64,000 nucleotides of DNA from Lachnospiraceae bacterium (GTDB taxonomy: Bacteria; Bacillota; Clostridia; Lachnospirales; Lachnospiraceae). The stretch covers positions 1-64,000 of the forward strand of contig JAILDL010000013.1 of assembly GCA_024689465.1 (NCBI GenBank), given 5' to 3'. Position numbers and translations under genes: made by a program. Shown here one piece after another: positions 36,310-44,304 of this stretch (positions are counted from its first letter, which is position 1; each line of letters begins with the position of its first letter). A model generated the notes under the pieces. That model did no database searches. It was given only the letters and a program-made list of their open reading frames with translations, and was not told the DNA's origin.

Positions 36310-38007
36310 ATGGAAACCAATCGAAAAGGAATGTGGTATCAGCATCTGTTTTACGTGCTGGTACTGATCTTTTCTCTCATCGTCGTGGTCGGAGTGTGGA
36401 TGATCCCGCACCAGGACCGAAAATTTTATTTCGGAAAAGCCATGGTAATGGCGGATGGCTGGGTCTATGAGTCTTACGACGGTAAGGCTTATCTGGTGAA
36501 CCTGGATAATGTATCCAAGATTCCCGAGAATATGGAGGAAGGACTGCGCATGTCCTACACTCTTCCGGACAATTCGCTGTTTCCTTATGATACCATCGGC
36601 GTCTTTACGGCGTTTCAGCGGGTTCGTTTCTTTATCAACGATACTCTGATCTATGATTCCAAGGATCAGAACCTGATCTATCACGGGGTGGATAAATCAG
36701 ACGGAAGCTTTTGGAATCTGGTATCCTTGCCCGGCGATTTTAAGGGGAAAACGCTGACCATGGAACTGACCAGCCCCTATGCGGATTACCGTGTGCCTAC
36801 GGGTACCTACTATCTGGGAACCCGTGCGGCCGTTTATGCGTCCATCCTGTTTGGAAGCATGTGGCGGCTTGTGACCGCATTTTTCCTGATCCTGCTGGGA
36901 CTGTTTTTGCTGATCTTAAGCTGTGTGGTATACAGAAGGGACCGTTTCTGGTATACGGGAACAACCTACTTCAGTATTTCCGTTATGTGTCTGGGCGTCT
37001 GGTTCTTTGTGGAACGGAATCTGTTTCAGCTGTTCTTTGGCAACGCCAACGTGACCACCTTTATGTCCTTCTTGGCGCTGAAGCTGTTCATCATCACGTT
37101 CCTCCAGTATTTCCGCCATTCCTTCCCGGCCCATTTCAAACGGGTCAACCAACTGCTTTTGATCGTACTGTACATAGAACTCATCGCTTCTACGATCCTG
37201 CAGATGTTTAAGGTATTGGATTATTATGAGATGATCATTCCCTTCCATGCCCTGATCGTTTTGACCATCATCTGCATCCTGACGGAAAGTATCCTGGAGC
37301 GTTTTTATTATCGAAATTATGCGGCCAATTACATGTTTATCTCCAATGTGATCCTGGCCATCTTTTCCCTGTGTGAGATCATTACCTTCTATCGGAATGA
37401 CCGCACCTTTATGGGCTTGATCCTCTGCGCAGGCGTGGTTTTATATTCCCTGATCCTGTATCTCTTTGAGATGCGCCGTGTGGCAGTGACCGTACACCGT
37501 GCAAATCAGAGCGAATACTTCCGGAATCTGGCCATGCTGGATGTACTCACCGGCTGCTTTAACCGCGGCGTTATGCAGCAGTGGCTGGAAGCCCATGAGC
37601 CCAAGGAACTCCGGGAAAAGAGAAGATGCTGCGTCCTTTTGTGTGACGTGGACCACTTAAAGACCATCAACGATTCCTACGGACACCAGATGGGCGATCA
37701 GGCCATCATCCGTACTGGAATCCTGTTAAAGGAGAGCTTTTTGGATCACGGCATCTGCTGTCGTATCGGCGGTGACGAATTTGCCTGCTTCTTAGAGAAG
37801 ATCTCCGAAGAGACGCTGAAAAAACGGATGCATCTGTTTGAACAGGCGGTACGCAATTCCAACGAGGAGTTTTCCTTCCCGTACTGCGTATCCATCGGCT
37901 ATGCCTTCTTTGACGAAGAGAAGGATCAGAATCTGTCCGCGACCATCAACCGGGCAGATCAGAACATGTATTTAAAGAAGAATGCACATCATAAGGATGG
38001 TGAATAA
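36310..38007 (+). CDS. Membrane-bound diguanylate cyclase with extracytoplasmic sensor domain
   Basis: The 565-residue protein starts with a membrane helix (about 10-32). An extracytoplasmic beta-rich domain follows (about 35-175), then seven or so membrane helices (about 178-390) as in 7TM-DISM sensors, and a C-terminal GGDEF domain. The active site RIGGDEF (GGDEF at 487-491) is intact, and DVLTGCFNRG and DVDHLKTINDSYGHQMGDQ are present. It should make c-di-GMP in response to an external ligand. The N-terminal domain resembles carbohydrate-binding jelly rolls in pattern, but this is a guess. It lies five bases ahead of a GH1 gene, suggesting a saccharide-related signal. Confidence 0.9.
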   Translation: METNRKGMWYQHLFYVLVLIFSLIVVVGVWMIPHQDRKFYFGKAMVMADGWVYESYDGKAYLVNLDNVSKIPENMEEGLRMSYTLPDNSLFPYDTIGVFTAFQRVRFFINDTLIYDSKDQNLIYHGVDKSDGSFWNLVSLPGDFKGKTLTMELTSPYADYRVPTGTYYLGTRAAVYASILFGSMWRLVTAFFLILLGLFLLILSCVVYRRDRFWYTGTTYFSISVMCLGVWFFVERNLFQLFFGNANVTTFMSFLALKLFIITFLQYFRHSFPAHFKRVNQLLLIVLYIELIASTILQMFKVLDYYEMIIPFHALIVLTIICILTESILERFYYRNYAANYMFISNVILAIFSLCEIITFYRNDRTFMGLILCAGVVLYSLILYLFEMRRVAVTVHRANQSEYFRNLAMLDVLTGCFNRGVMQQWLEAHEPKELREKRRCCVLLCDVDHLKTINDSYGHQMGDQAIIRTGILLKESFLDHGICCRIGGDEFACFLEKISEETLKKRMHLFEQAVRNSNEEFSFPYCVSIGYAFFDEEKDQNLSATINRADQNMYLKKNAHHKDGE

Positions 38008-38012
38008 CACCT

Positions 38013-39368
38013 ATGTTTCGTGATGATTTTGTATGGGGCGTTGCAGCCAGCGCATATCAGGTAGAAGGAACCGATCCGGAGGACGGAAGAGGAGAATGCA
38101 TCTGGGACGTGTATGCAAAGGCCGGCAGGTGCTTCGAAGGTCATACCGCAGAGGTAGCCTGCGACCATATGCACCGCTATGAAGAGGACTATGCTCTGAT
38201 GGAAGAATATGGCATTCCTGCCTACCGTTTCTCCATCAGCTGGGCAAGACTGATCCCGGACGGAACGGGAGCCGTCAATGAAACGGCCGTTACCCTTTAT
38301 CGCAATATGCTGGAGAGCATGAAAAAGCACCATATCACCCCCTATCTTACCCTGTACCATTGGGAACTGCCCCAGGCATTGCAGGAGCAGGGAGGGTGGC
38401 TGAATCCCGCCAGCGAGGACTGGTTTGCCTACTATGCGAAAGTGGTGGCAGAGCGTTTCTCCGATCTGGTGGAATATTTTATCACCTTTAACGAGCCTCA
38501 GTGTTTTACGGGACTGGGATATATGCGGGCTGCCCAGGCACCGGGCCTTATGTTAAATACGCGGGAAGTCTTTGAGATCACCCTGCATGTATTAAGAGCC
38601 CATGGGAAAGCCGTAAAGGCTCTGCGGCAGTATGCAAAGAGTGAGATCAGGATCGGCTATGCCCCTACCTGCGGAGTGGCGATCCCTGCTACCGACCGCC
38701 CCGAAGATGTGGAAGCTGCACGCAAGGTGTACTTTGGATTTTACAATGAAACAGACAACTGGACCTGGAATGTATCCTGGTTTTCGGATCCGGTTTTTTT
38801 AGGTTCCTTTCCGAAGGAAGCCCTTGAAAAGTATAAGGAATACATCCCCGAGATTACAGAGGAAGATCAAAAACTCATCCATCAGCCGCTGGATTTTATG
38901 GGGCAGAACATCTACAACGGATATCTGGTCCGTGCCGGCAAGGACGGCGAGCCGGAATTTGTGAACCGTCCCATCGGTCTGGGAAAGACCGCCATCGGCT
39001 GGCCGGTTACCCCGAAGTGTCTGTACTGGGGTCTTAAGTTTATCTATGAACGGTATAAGATGCCCATTTACATCACCGAGAACGGCATGAGCTGCCATGA
39101 CTGGGTGGCTCTGGACGGACAGGTGCATGATCCCAACCGCATCGATTTTCTGCACCGCTATATGCTGGAAATGAAGAAGGCGGCAGAAGAGGGCGTGGAT
39201 ATCCGCGGCTATTTCCTTTGGACCTTCCTGGATAATTTCGAATGGACCAATGGATACAACGACCGTTTCGGCCTGGTATATGTGGATTATGCCACACAGA
39301 AAAGGATCCCTAAGGATTCCTGCAGCTGGTACCGGGATGTGATAAAAACAAACGGGGAGAATCTGTGA
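38013..39368 (+). CDS. GH1 beta-glucosidase
   Basis: A 451-residue cytoplasmic glycosidase of family GH1. The acid/base Glu161 lies in TFNEPQ and the nucleophile Glu356 in YITENGMSC. The glycone pocket residues are in WGVAASAYQVEG and in NFEWTNGYNDRFGLVYVD. The sequence near the C-terminus (WTFLDNFEW) has no phosphate-binding pattern typical of 6-phospho-beta-glucosidases, so a free beta-glucoside such as cellobiose is the likelier substrate. It is tightly packed after the diguanylate cyclase and overlaps the next gene by one base. Confidence 0.93.
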   Translation: MFRDDFVWGVAASAYQVEGTDPEDGRGECIWDVYAKAGRCFEGHTAEVACDHMHRYEEDYALMEEYGIPAYRFSISWARLIPDGTGAVNETAVTLYRNMLESMKKHHITPYLTLYHWELPQALQEQGGWLNPASEDWFAYYAKVVAERFSDLVEYFITFNEPQCFTGLGYMRAAQAPGLMLNTREVFEITLHVLRAHGKAVKALRQYAKSEIRIGYAPTCGVAIPATDRPEDVEAARKVYFGFYNETDNWTWNVSWFSDPVFLGSFPKEALEKYKEYIPEITEEDQKLIHQPLDFMGQNIYNGYLVRAGKDGEPEFVNRPIGLGKTAIGWPVTPKCLYWGLKFIYERYKMPIYITENGMSCHDWVALDGQVHDPNRIDFLHRYMLEMKKAAEEGVDIRGYFLWTFLDNFEWTNGYNDRFGLVYVDYATQKRIPKDSCSWYRDVIKTNGENL

Positions 39369-40537
39369 TGATCTATCTGGACCATGCAGCCACCACCCCT
39401 GTGGATCCGGCTGTTTTGCAGCAGATGCTGCCATATTTTAGTGAAAACTACGGAAATGCCAGCACCATTTATTCTCTGGGGCAGAGCGCCAAGAAAGCTA
39501 TCCATACCGCCCGTAAACAACTGGCAGACTGTCTGGGATGCGAGATCAATGAGATCTACTTTACCGCAGGGGGCAGCGAATCGGATAACTGGGCTCTCTG
39601 GGGTGTAGCCCGGGCACTGAAGGAAAAGGGGCGTCACATCGTTACGTCCCGCATCGAGCACCATGCCATCTTAAATGCCTGCAAGGCTTTGGAAAAGGAA
39701 GGCTATGAGGTCACCTACCTGCCGGTGGATGCGAACGGCATTGTTTCTCCGGAGGATGTCAGGAGGGCCATTCGGCAGGATACCATACTGGTATCGGTAA
39801 TGGCCGCCAACAACGAGATCGGAACCGTGCAGGACATTGCAGCCATCGGAGCGATCTGCCGGGAGAAGAACGTGCTGTTTCATACCGATGCCGTACAGGC
39901 CTTCGGCAAGATTCCCATTCAAGTGGACTCCATGCATATCGATCTGTTAAGCGTCAGCGCACACAAGCTTTACGGCCCCAAAGGTGTGGGCTTTTTGTAT
40001 GTGCGGAATCTTTCTCCTTTTGGACCGCTGATCTTCGGAGGCAGTCAGGAGCGGAACCGCAGAGCGGGAACGGAGAATGTTCCCGGGATCGTAGGGCTGG
40101 GAGCAGCGGCTGCTACAGCTGTTTCTTCCATGGAGCAGGTCTGCGCCCATGAAGAGAAACTGCGGGAACATTTAAAAGACCGCATTCTGTCGGAAATTCC
40201 CGATGCACTGGTAAACGGATGGGAAGCGGTAAGAGATCCCGAAACCGGCGCCTATCGGAGCCTTCCGGGAACGCTGGATGTATCCTTCCCCGGCATCGAA
40301 GCACAGTCGGCTCTGATCATGCTGGATATGGAAGGGATCTGCTGTTCCGGCGGATCGGCCTGTACAACAGGCGCCCTGGAGTCTTCTCATGTACTACTGT
40401 CCATCGGAAGAAGTGACATAGAGGCCAAAGGAAGCCTTCGTTTTACCATAGGAAAAGACAATACTTTAGAAGAAATGGACCGCACGGCCGATGCGCTGGT
40501 TCGTATCGTGGAGCGCCTGCGGAGTATACGATTATGA
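39368..40537 (+). CDS. Cysteine desulfurase (NifS/IscS-like, class V aminotransferase)
   Basis: A PLP enzyme that moves sulfur from cysteine to a protein persulfide. The 389-residue protein begins IYLDHAATTPVDPAV, has the PLP lysine in SVSAHKLYGPKG, and the catalytic cysteine in SGGSACTTGALESSHVL. The loop length around the Cys is that of the NifS/IscS group. The ATG at 39368 overlaps the GH1 stop (TGATG); a GTG at 39365 is the alternative. No IscU, thiI or mnmA gene is adjacent, so its sulfur acceptor is unknown; setting within a glycoside operon is odd. Confidence 0.9.
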   Translation: MIYLDHAATTPVDPAVLQQMLPYFSENYGNASTIYSLGQSAKKAIHTARKQLADCLGCEINEIYFTAGGSESDNWALWGVARALKEKGRHIVTSRIEHHAILNACKALEKEGYEVTYLPVDANGIVSPEDVRRAIRQDTILVSVMAANNEIGTVQDIAAIGAICREKNVLFHTDAVQAFGKIPIQVDSMHIDLLSVSAHKLYGPKGVGFLYVRNLSPFGPLIFGGSQERNRRAGTENVPGIVGLGAAAATAVSSMEQVCAHEEKLREHLKDRILSEIPDALVNGWEAVRDPETGAYRSLPGTLDVSFPGIEAQSALIMLDMEGICCSGGSACTTGALESSHVLLSIGRSDIEAKGSLRFTIGKDNTLEEMDRTADALVRIVERLRSIRL

Positions 40538-41484
40538 ACAATCAGGAAATCAAACCCTTTTATTTTGGAACATACTTTTTTGAAGAAACTGAGGATGGCT
40601 ATCTGCAGGCCTATCAGTACTCCAGGGCGCAGATGGACTACTTTGAGAAGGCCTCGGACTTCTGGTTCGAGCGCTGCAGCGCATCTACTGCCAAGACCAT
40701 TGAGATGATCACGGATGCAACAAAGATTTCCTTGGATTATAAGATCCTTTGGGAAGGTTCTCAGGATTCCGTGGAGCTGATGGTAGACGGCCTGATCACC
40801 CGGATCGATTACATCAAGGATATGGCCAAGGAAGAAAACCTGTCCTGGCAGCTGCCTGCCTGCGACGGTTCGCAGAGAAATGTAGTGATCTACCTGCCGG
40901 CAGATGCCACTATGGTGATCAAGAACCTGGAAATAAACGGCACTGCAAAGGCGCCTGTAAAGAAGGAAAAGGTGCTGTGGCTGGGCGATTCCATTACCCA
41001 GGGCTTCGGTCCCTTACGCTCTTCCCAGACCTATGTCAGTGTGGCAAATCGCCTCTTAAACTACGATATCATCAATCAGGGGATCGGCGGCTATGTCTAT
41101 GACAAATATTCCCTCATGAAGATGGAAGGTTATCAGCCGGATCGGATCATTGTCGCACTGGGCACCAACCAGTACGGCTCCCCCACCATGGACGCCGTGG
41201 AAGAGTATTATGAAACGCTGATGAGCATCTATGGAAATGAGATCCCGGTACTGTGTATCTCTCCCTTATGGAGAGGGGATAACCCGGAAGGGATCCCGAC
41301 CCTGGAGCGTTACTGTGAGAATATTAAGAGGATCGCCGGCAGCTATAAGAATGTAACCGTGATCGATGGTTTCAAACTGGTTCCGCACCTGTCCGAGTAC
41401 TTTCTGGATAACCTGCATCCCAACTGTCTGGGCGCGGAAGTCTATGGGCGGAATCTGGTTGAGGAGATCCGAAGGAGTTGGTAA
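40534..41484 (+). CDS. SGNH/GDSL esterase with N-terminal beta domain
   Basis: A 316-residue protein with an N-terminal beta-rich domain (about 1-140) and a C-terminal SGNH hydrolase fold. Block I is LWLGDSITQGFG with the catalytic Ser, block III ALGTNQYG, and block V DNLHPN with the Asp-His pair. The two-domain layout resembles carbohydrate esterase family 2-like deacetylases, so it may deacetylate sugars; this is inference. No signal peptide. It overlaps the cysteine desulfurase gene by four bases (ATGA) and closes this operon; no terminator was seen directly after it. Confidence 0.88.
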   Translation: MNNQEIKPFYFGTYFFEETEDGYLQAYQYSRAQMDYFEKASDFWFERCSASTAKTIEMITDATKISLDYKILWEGSQDSVELMVDGLITRIDYIKDMAKEENLSWQLPACDGSQRNVVIYLPADATMVIKNLEINGTAKAPVKKEKVLWLGDSITQGFGPLRSSQTYVSVANRLLNYDIINQGIGGYVYDKYSLMKMEGYQPDRIIVALGTNQYGSPTMDAVEEYYETLMSIYGNEIPVLCISPLWRGDNPEGIPTLERYCENIKRIAGSYKNVTVIDGFKLVPHLSEYFLDNLHPNCLGAEVYGRNLVEEIRRSW

Positions 41485-41531
41485 GGTAATTTCTTCGGTA
41501 AGGATCGGCAAAAGCGAATGGATTCAGATAT

Positions 41532-41560
41532 TTGACGATTGGAGCTTTTAATGTTAGTAT
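41532..41560 (+). promoter_or_regulatory. Promoter of the antisense RNA (antitoxin)
   Basis: TTGACG at 41532-41537 and TAGTAT at 41555-41560 are spaced by exactly 17 bases, with a start expected near 41567. Confidence 0.7.
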
Positions 41561-41566
41561 TTTTAT

Positions 41567-41660
41567 AGAAAAAAGTGCTACCGGTAGACGGTTAGCCTAG
41601 GTTTCTGATGGTATAGAATAACCGCTCAGTCCGGCAAGACTATGGGCGGTTATTTTTGTG
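41567..41660 (+). ncRNA. Predicted antisense RNA antitoxin, about 90 nt
   Basis: Between the + strand promoter and the hairpin terminator lies a transcript with no open frame. It is fully complementary to the 3' region of the toxin mRNA on the other strand, including the last few codons. This convergent layout is that of Bacillus TxpA/RatA and BsrG/SR4 pairs. Existence is inferred from promoter and terminator only. Confidence 0.65.
41618..41657 (+). terminator. Terminator of the antisense RNA
   Basis: A 9-bp stem AATAACCGC / GCGGTTATT, with inner AGTC / GACT pairing, runs into TTTTTG on the + strand. On the - strand the hairpin lacks a good T run; toxin mRNA may end at the later TTTTTTC beyond 41575. 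Confidence 0.75.
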
Positions 41661-41751
41661 TCTTGGAGTCATGCTTTCCAAACATGTGACCAAGACAGAA
41701 GAACGTTGCACATAGTGCAAGTACTGCAATCAAGTCGCTGATTGTGAGCAT
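41650..41751 (-). CDS. Small hydrophobic peptide, putative type I toxin (holin-like / TxpA-like)
   Basis: A 33-codon gene. The peptide starts MLTISDLIAVLALC, has one membrane segment (about residues 6-24) and a basic tail ending KHDSKTQK. This pattern matches membrane toxins of type I systems, including Pfam-type putative holin-like toxins. TAAGGAGG lies nine bases before the ATG, an ideal ribosome site. It has a near-consensus promoter 110 bases upstream and an antisense RNA at its 3' end. Expected action is insertion into the inner face of the membrane when the antisense RNA fails. Family assignment rests on layout and composition, not on a database search. Confidence 0.75.
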   Translation of the reverse strand: MLTISDLIAVLALCATFFCLGHMFGKHDSKTQK

Positions 41752-41865
41752 AACACGAATCCTCCTTACACGGATTTCTCTAAAGAGATTTCTATGTTAA
41801 CAGAGGTCACAGTCCTCTGATGAAGGACTAACCGCCTACCGTTGATACTGGTAGCACCAGGAACA

Positions 41866-41894
41866 ATTATATCGAACAGACATTCTGCGGTCAA
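41866..41894 (-). promoter_or_regulatory. Toxin promoter, near consensus
   Basis: On the - strand TTGACC (41894-41889) and a perfect TATAAT (41871-41866) are separated by 17 bases. Start expected near 41859, giving a leader of about 108 bases. That leader holds three further small hairpins, for example CAGAGG / CCTCTG and AGTCCT / AGGACT. Confidence 0.88.
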
Positions 41895-41926
41895 CATAGA
41901 TGTTTGGAAAGGATAAAAAAACTACC

Positions 41927-42763
41927 ATGGCAATTCATTTTTCAACCAAAGGAATTAAACATAAGACGGTTCATATCAAGGTAAACGGTCGCAGCGTTCC
42001 GCTGCTGATCCTGGCACCCGAGGCGCCCGTGGATCATGCTCCCGGTGTACTGTGGATCCACGGAGGCGGTTTTGCTACGGGTATGAAGGAGATGGCCTAT
42101 ATGGGCCGGGCGGCTGATCTGGTTCGCGAGCATGGAGCAGTCGTGGTGGCACCGGGCTATCACCTGTCCATCCTGTATCCGTATCCGACGGCCCTTCTGG
42201 AGTGTTATGCAGCTCTGAAATTTATGCTGCAGCATGCGGAAGAGCTGCACATCAACCGAAATCAGATCATGGTAGGCGGAGAGAGTGCCGGAGGCGGGCT
42301 GACCGCAGCAGTTTGTATGCTGGCAAGGGATAGAGGAGAAGTGAACGTAGCGTTCCAGATGCCCTTATATCCCATGCTGGATCAGTTTGATACGGAATCC
42401 TCCAGGGATAATCATGCCAGGATCTGGAATACCAGACGCAATCATATGGCCTGGCAGTTATATCTGCGGGATCGGTACCACAAGAAGGTATCCCCCTATG
42501 CATCGCCTGCGACCCAGACGGATTATTCCAATCTGCCGCCGGCTTACACCTTTGTCTGTACGGCAGAGCCTTTCTATGAGGAAACTCTATCCTTTATCCG
42601 GAATCTACAGGATGCGGGGATCGAGACCAAGGTGGATGTATACCGGGGCATGTATCATGCCTTTGACATGATGGATCCGGATCACCCCACCGGACAGGAA
42701 GCCATCGAGCGGTTTAACGCTTATTTTGCTTATGCAAAGACCCGTTATTTTGCCCAGAATTAA
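41927..42763 (+). CDS. Alpha/beta-hydrolase esterase, hormone-sensitive-lipase-like family
   Basis: A 278-residue cytoplasmic hydrolase with the oxyanion motif IHGGGFATG, the nucleophile elbow GGESAGGGL (Ser120) and the catalytic His244 in GMYHAFDM. The third member is probably Glu214 in TAEPFYEE, where the family usually has Asp. Such enzymes cleave small esters, including acetylated sugars. I take the ATG at 41927, downstream of GGAAAGGA; an in-frame ATG at 41900 has no ribosome site. Its start lies just beyond the toxin promoter, on the opposite strand. Confidence 0.85.
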   Translation: MAIHFSTKGIKHKTVHIKVNGRSVPLLILAPEAPVDHAPGVLWIHGGGFATGMKEMAYMGRAADLVREHGAVVVAPGYHLSILYPYPTALLECYAALKFMLQHAEELHINRNQIMVGGESAGGGLTAAVCMLARDRGEVNVAFQMPLYPMLDQFDTESSRDNHARIWNTRRNHMAWQLYLRDRYHKKVSPYASPATQTDYSNLPPAYTFVCTAEPFYEETLSFIRNLQDAGIETKVDVYRGMYHAFDMMDPDHPTGQEAIERFNAYFAYAKTRYFAQN

Positions 42764-42784
42764 AGACAAGCTCAAATGAAAGAA

Positions 42785-42811
42785 AAGCTCCGCACACTGC
42801 GGAGCTTTTTT
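42785..42811 (+). terminator. Esterase terminator
   Basis: A 10-bp stem AAGCTCCGCA / TGCGGAGCTT with a three-base loop, followed by a T run. On the - strand it can also serve the converging amino-acid transporter operon. Confidence 0.88.
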
Positions 42812-42840
42812 ACGTGATATGGTTGGTTTTGTCAGTTCCA

Positions 42841-43602
42841 TCACTTAGCAATGGCACTGAGGAACTGTCTGGTCCGTTCCATCTTCGGATGATCGATGAG
42901 TTCTTTGGCATCGCCCTGCTCAGTGATGACGCCCTGATCCATGAAGATGATGGTGTCCGATACATCCCGGGCAAAGTTCATTTCATGGGTTACGATGATC
43001 ATGGTGGTGTGACTTTCCGCCAGGGAGCGGATAACCTTTAACACTTCACCGGTAAGCTCCGGATCCAGCGCGGAAGTAGGCTCATCAAAGCAGAGAATAT
43101 CCGGATGCATGGCCAGCGCTCGGGCTATGGCCACACGCTGCTGCTGTCCGCCGGAGAGCTGATGGGGATAATTGCCCATTCGGTCGGAAAGCCCCATTTT
43201 ATCCAGTAATTCTCTGGCTTCTTTCTTTGCCTCGTCTTCGGTCTTAACCTTCAGGAGGGTAGGCGCCAGAGCCACATTTTCCAGTGCCGTGTACTGGGGA
43301 AACAGGTTAAAGTGCTGGAAAACCATGCCAAAGTGCAGGCGGTTCTGACGGATGTCTTCTTCCCGGACATGCTTGTCGCTGCTTAAATTGGCGGCGTTAA
43401 ACAGCTCTTTTCCTCTTACGGAAATGATCCCTTCATCCGGTGTTTCGATGAAATTCAGACACCGCAGGAGCGTGGTCTTTCCGCTTCCGGAGGAACCGAT
43501 GATAGAAACCACCTGGCCTTCCTCCATGGAGAAGCTGATTCCCTTTAACACTTCTGTATTTTCAAATTTCTTCTTAATATCTTTTACTTCTAAAATCGAC
43601 AT
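42841..43602 (-). CDS. Polar amino-acid ABC transporter ATP-binding protein
   Basis: The 253-residue ATPase has Walker [13 protein letters not shown], the signature [15 protein letters not shown], Walker [15 protein letters not shown] and the switch His in TMIIVTHEM. The whole sequence follows the GlnQ/HisP group. It is the last gene of a three-gene operon (binding protein, permease, ATPase). Substrate is a polar amino acid or cystine-like compound; which one is not determined. Confidence 0.95.
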   Translation of the reverse strand: MSILEVKDIKKKFENTEVLKGISFSMEEGQVVSIIGSSGSGKTTLLRCLNFIETPDEGIISVRGKELFNAANLSSDKHVREEDIRQNRLHFGMVFQHFNLFPQYTALENVALAPTLLKVKTEDEAKKEARELLDKMGLSDRMGNYPHQLSGGQQQRVAIARALAMHPDILCFDEPTSALDPELTGEVLKVIRSLAESHTTMIIVTHEMNFARDVSDTIIFMDQGVITEQGDAKELIDHPKMERTRQFLSAIAK

Positions 43603-43617
43603 GTTTTGTCCCTATGA

Positions 43618-44271
43618 TCACTTAAAATAGTCCAGTTTCTTTTCCAGGTAATGGAAGAGCATCGTCAAAAGACCGGAGAAGAGCAGGAAGAATGCTCCGG
43701 TATACAGCAGAGGCCAGATGATACCATCACTCTTGATAAAGGAAGATCCGTTCCAGATGATCTCGTAAACGGAGATGATCCGGGCAAGGGAGGTATCCTT
43801 TACCAGGGTGATGATCTCGTTGCTCATAGGAGGTACGATGCGCTTTACTACCTGCAGGAGAATGATCTTAAAGAAGATATCCTTCTTGGTCAGGCCCAGT
43901 ACCTGGCCGGCTTCGTATTGTCCGACGGGAATGGACTGCAAGCCGCCACGGTAGATCTCGGAAAAGTAGCAGGCATAGTTGATGACGAAGGCCACCAGCG
44001 CCGCCAGAAAACGTCCGGAAAGGCCCACCCAGGGCGATTCTCCCAGGAGAAGACCGGGACCGTAATAAATGACGATCAGCTGAAGCATCAGCGGGGTACC
44101 ACGGATGATCCAGATAAATAACTGCACCGGCAGACGGATGATCTTTGCCTTGCTCATGGACCCGAAGCAGATGATCAGGCCCAGAGGAATGGCAAAGACA
44201 AGCGTAAGTGCAAACAGTTTTAAGGTTGATAAAAATCCCTCTAACAGAGACAGGGTTACGGTAACAAACAT
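43618..44271 (-). CDS. Polar amino-acid ABC transporter permease
   Basis: A 217-residue His/Glu/Gln-type permease with several membrane segments. The family segment ILQLIVIYYG-like reads LMLQLIVIYYGPGLLLG, and the coupling loop contains GQYEAGQVLGLTKKDIFFKI. Placed 33 bases after the binding protein and 15 bases before the ATPase. Confidence 0.93.
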   Translation of the reverse strand: MFVTVTLSLLEGFLSTLKLFALTLVFAIPLGLIICFGSMSKAKIIRLPVQLFIWIIRGTPLMLQLIVIYYGPGLLLGESPWVGLSGRFLAALVAFVINYACYFSEIYRGGLQSIPVGQYEAGQVLGLTKKDIFFKIILLQVVKRIVPPMSNEIITLVKDTSLARIISVYEIIWNGSSFIKSDGIIWPLLYTGAFFLLFSGLLTMLFHYLEKKLDYFK

Positions 44272-44304
44272 AAGAAGTCCTTAGATAACAGATTGGTTCG
44301 CGGA

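Larger units (their letters stand above)
41575..41857. repeat. Inverted repeat joining the 5' and 3' ends of the toxin mRNA
   Basis: GTGCTACCGGTAGACGGTTAG at 41575-41595 is the reverse complement, with one mismatch and a nine-base insertion, of the segment at 41828-41857 (CTAACCGCCTACC, then GTTGATACT, then GGTAGCAC). In the toxin mRNA these are the 3' tail and the first bases after the predicted start. End-to-end pairing of this kind keeps several type I toxin mRNAs translationally silent. Confidence 0.7.
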
